7,200 bases of DNA from an uncultured Lysobacter sp. (GTDB lineage: Bacteria > Pseudomonadota > Gammaproteobacteria > Xanthomonadales > Xanthomonadaceae): contig CADCUA010000399.1 in the NCBI GenBank assembly GCA_902805755.1, positions 1 to 7,200 of the forward strand, in the 5' to 3' direction. A program made the position numbers and the translations under genes. Positions 5,537 to 7,200 of this stretch are shown piece after piece. The notes under the pieces are model-generated. The model worked only from the letters and a program-made list of their open reading frames with translations. It had not been told where the DNA came from and did no database searches. The stretch's first letter is position 1. Each line of letters opens with the position of its first letter.

Positions 5537-6405
5537 TGCAGGAATTCGCAGTCGATACCGCGTTCGGCCGCATCACCGGCCTTCGCAACGGTGCGCTTCA
5601 GCCCGGGCAGCCGCGCGTGCTCGCGCTGCACGGCTGGCTGGACAATGCGGCCAGCTTCGCGCCGCTCGCGTCCTGCCTGCCCGGCCTGCACTGGGCCGCG
5701 CCGGATCTGCCCGGGCATGGTCGCAGTGCACACCTGCCGCCGTCGGCCGATTACACCGTGGTCAGCTCCGCGCGTGCGGCACTGGCCGTTGCCGATGCGC
5801 TGGGCTGGGCGCGCTTCACGCTGGTCGGCCACTCGCTCGGCGCGGCGGTCGCGAGCACGCTTGCCGCGGCGGCGCCTGCGCGCGTCGAACAGCTGGTACT
5901 GATCGAAGCGGTCGGTGCGCTGACCCAGGCAGCCGAGCACACCGCGCAGCGCATGCGCGAGAGCTTCGACGCGCAGGCCACGCCGGCCCGGCCGCTGCGG
6001 GTGTTCGCCGATGTGGCGACTGCCGTGCGTGCGCGCATGCAGGCGAACGACCTGACCGAAACCACCGCGCGTGGGCTGGTGGAACGCGGCATCGCGCCGG
6101 TCGAAGGGGGCTTCGTCTGGCGCAGTGACGTGCGACTGACGCGGCCCACCGCGCTGCGCATGACCGAATCACAGGCGCGCGACCTCATCGCCGCGGTCGA
6201 ATGCCCCACCTGCGTGATTTACGCCGAGCCGTCGCAGCCGTACTTCCCGGAACCGCTGCGCAGTGAACGCGCCGCGCTGCTGCGCGATGCGCAGGTGCAC
6301 CGCCTGCCGGGCAGCCACCATCTGCACATGGAAGATGCCGCAACGGTCGCGGCGTTGATCGGGCGCTTCGTGCTGCGCGACGTGCCGGTCGCGTCGTTGG
6401 TGTAA
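5536..6405 (+). CDS. Alpha/beta hydrolase (SERHL/Kraken-like serine hydrolase)
   Basis: This 289-residue alpha/beta-hydrolase-fold protein is predicted to be a cytoplasmic serine esterase or similar hydrolase of unknown substrate. It has the oxyanion-hole motif LHGWLDNAASF (31-41), APDLPGHGRS (55-64) typical of the family, the nucleophile elbow GHSLG (98-102) with Ser100, and the C-terminal histidine region PGSHHLHME (258-266), probably His262 by family pattern. LHGWLDNA and the histidine-HM segment resemble the SERHL/Kraken group. The acid residue is not certain. There is no signal peptide. ATG 5536 shares its first base with the last base of the hemH stop (TGATG), and no Shine-Dalgarno is seen, so translation is probably coupled to hemH. 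A GTG three bases earlier is an alternative. A link with heme synthesis is not shown by the sequence. Confidence 0.9.
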   Translation: MQEFAVDTAFGRITGLRNGALQPGQPRVLALHGWLDNAASFAPLASCLPGLHWAAPDLPGHGRSAHLPPSADYTVVSSARAALAVADALGWARFTLVGHSLGAAVASTLAAAAPARVEQLVLIEAVGALTQAAEHTAQRMRESFDAQATPARPLRVFADVATAVRARMQANDLTETTARGLVERGIAPVEGGFVWRSDVRLTRPTALRMTESQARDLIAAVECPTCVIYAEPSQPYFPEPLRSERAALLRDAQVHRLPGSHHLHMEDAATVAALIGRFVLRDVPVASLV

Positions 6406-6413
6406 GCAACGAC
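6393..6413. terminator. Inverted repeat over the hydrolase stop codon
   Basis: GTCGTTG (6393-6399) and CAACGAC (6407-6413) form a perfect 7-bp stem with a 7-base loop that includes the TAA stop. A second small GC stem follows at 6418-6429 (CGGC-CTGG-GCCG). Together they fill the 42-bp gap between convergent genes. Neither has a T-tract, so a terminator role is plausible but unproven. Confidence 0.3.
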
Positions 6414-6447
6414 CACACGGCCTGGGCCGCCTATTGCTGCGACGCGC

Positions 6448-7200
6448 TCACTCGCTCTTGCCGCACAGCGCCAGCAGCGCGGCCTTGAGCCCGCGACCGT
6501 CCTGCCGGAAGTAGGAGCGCTGCGTGCGCCAGTCGGGGCAGCGCGCCTCGACCTCGTGCCAGAACGCCGGTGAATGGTCCATGTGGATCAGGTGACACAA
6601 CTCGTGCACGAGCACGTATTCGAACGCCTGCGGCTGTGCGAGCACGAGCGCGAGATCCAGCGACATCGCGCCATCGCGCGTGAGTGAACCCCACAACGAG
6701 GACATCATGCGAAAGCGCAGGCGCGAGGGCGCACGCGGCAGGTCGGCAAGGTATTTCGGCAGCCAGCGACCGACATCCGCGCGACCCTGCGCTTCGTACA
6801 TGTCGCGCAGCGCACGGCCCAATGCCGCGGGTGTCACCGCGTCGGGCGCGGCGATTGCAAGACCGTGATCGGTCAGTTGCATGTGCAGGTAACGCCCGTG
6901 CTGCCACTGCACCGGCATCAACGCCCCACGTAGAGGTACGTGCGCGGTGACATGCGGCTGCAATGCGGCCACCTCGGTGTCGCGCCGCGCGAGCTGCTGC
7001 AGGAGCCAGTCACCGTGCTGCATCACGAAACGCTCGCCAGCGGCCTCGCTCGCACGCACCGGCAGCGTGAGGCGTGCGCCTTTCGAACTGATCGTCAGGC
7101 GCATGCGGCGCGCGCGCGGATCGCGCACGCGTTCGACCTCGACCGTCTGCCCGCCTGCAAGCGCGATCTGCACGCTGTCACGCGCAACGCGACGCACCGG
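6448..7200 (-). CDS. SprT/YgjP-like zinc metallopeptidase (M48-type), 5' end probably cut
   Basis: This is a predicted zinc metallopeptidase of the YgjP/DUF45 (SprT-like) group. At least 249 residues are visible, numbered from the GTG at 7197. The active site is HELCHLIHMDHSPAFW (198-213): His198 and His202 bind zinc, Glu199 is the catalytic base, and His208 is the likely third ligand. The N-terminal half holds the family's beta-rich region (VRDPRARRMRLTISSKGARLTLP, 24-46), and residues 160-190 are the segment before the active site (RLRFRMMSSLWGSLTRDGAMSLDLALVLAQP). The family usually has RWGSC and N in MSLN; here these read LWGSL and MSLD. The gene ends at TGA 6450-6448 and converges on the hydrolase. 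The reading frame is still open at the right edge, so the start is probably beyond it; the GTG at 7197 is only a fallback. No physiological substrate can be named. Confidence 0.87.
   Translation of the reverse strand, partial: PVRRVARDSVQIALAGGQTVEVERVRDPRARRMRLTISSKGARLTLPVRASEAAGERFVMQHGDWLLQQLARRDTEVAALQPHVTAHVPLRGALMPVQWQHGRYLHMQLTDHGLAIAAPDAVTPAALGRALRDMYEAQGRADVGRWLPKYLADLPRAPSRLRFRMMSSLWGSLTRDGAMSLDLALVLAQPQAFEYVLVHELCHLIHMDHSPAFWHEVEARCPDWRTQRSYFRQDGRGLKAALLALCGKSE

Noticed and set aside
1..7200. Search for CRISPR arrays, tRNA or rRNA genes, insertion sequences, toxin-antitoxin or defence genes
   Set aside because: No regularly spaced repeats, cloverleaf candidates, transposase motifs or terminal inverted repeats were seen by eye. 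Nearly all sequence is explained by housekeeping genes on one strand or the other.

Overview
This is a GC-rich, tightly packed chromosomal window holding housekeeping genes. It suggests a gammaproteobacterium, most likely of the Xanthomonadales/Lysobacterales. That placement is an inference from composition, protein sequence style and gene content, not from a marker-gene comparison. The first 14 bases are not genomic. They match the 3' end of an Illumina sequencing adapter, and the protein homology of the first gene breaks exactly where they begin, so the left edge is an untrimmed contig end.

Layout from left to right: a 5' fragment of glyQ (glycyl-tRNA synthetase alpha chain) on the minus strand; a divergent intergenic region with a candidate promoter; then, on the plus strand, a class I glutamine amidotransferase and a BPSS1780-family multi-pass membrane protein. 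These converge on a minus-strand block transcribed in the order SYLF-domain secreted protein, tatA, tatB, tatC. A 209-bp divergent intergenic region with repeated octamers separates that block from the plus-strand pair hemH (ferrochelatase) and an alpha/beta hydrolase, whose stop and start codons overlap. The window closes with a minus-strand SprT/YgjP-like zinc metallopeptidase that is probably cut at its 5' end by the window edge.

The genes do not form one pathway. The clearest functional unit is tatABC, a complete twin-arginine translocase that exports folded proteins. The SYLF protein just upstream carries a Sec-type signal peptide and lacks a twin-arginine motif, so it is not an obvious Tat substrate. 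HemH catalyses the last step of protoheme synthesis. The hydrolase next to it is probably translationally coupled, but its substrate is unknown.

I found no mobile element, CRISPR array, RNA gene, phage gene or defence system, and no evidence of a previously undescribed system. No gap between genes exceeds about 210 bp. Long open frames opposite the genes look like by-products of high GC content. The most solid unusual observation is the adapter remnant; the rest are modest regulatory or family-variant observations.
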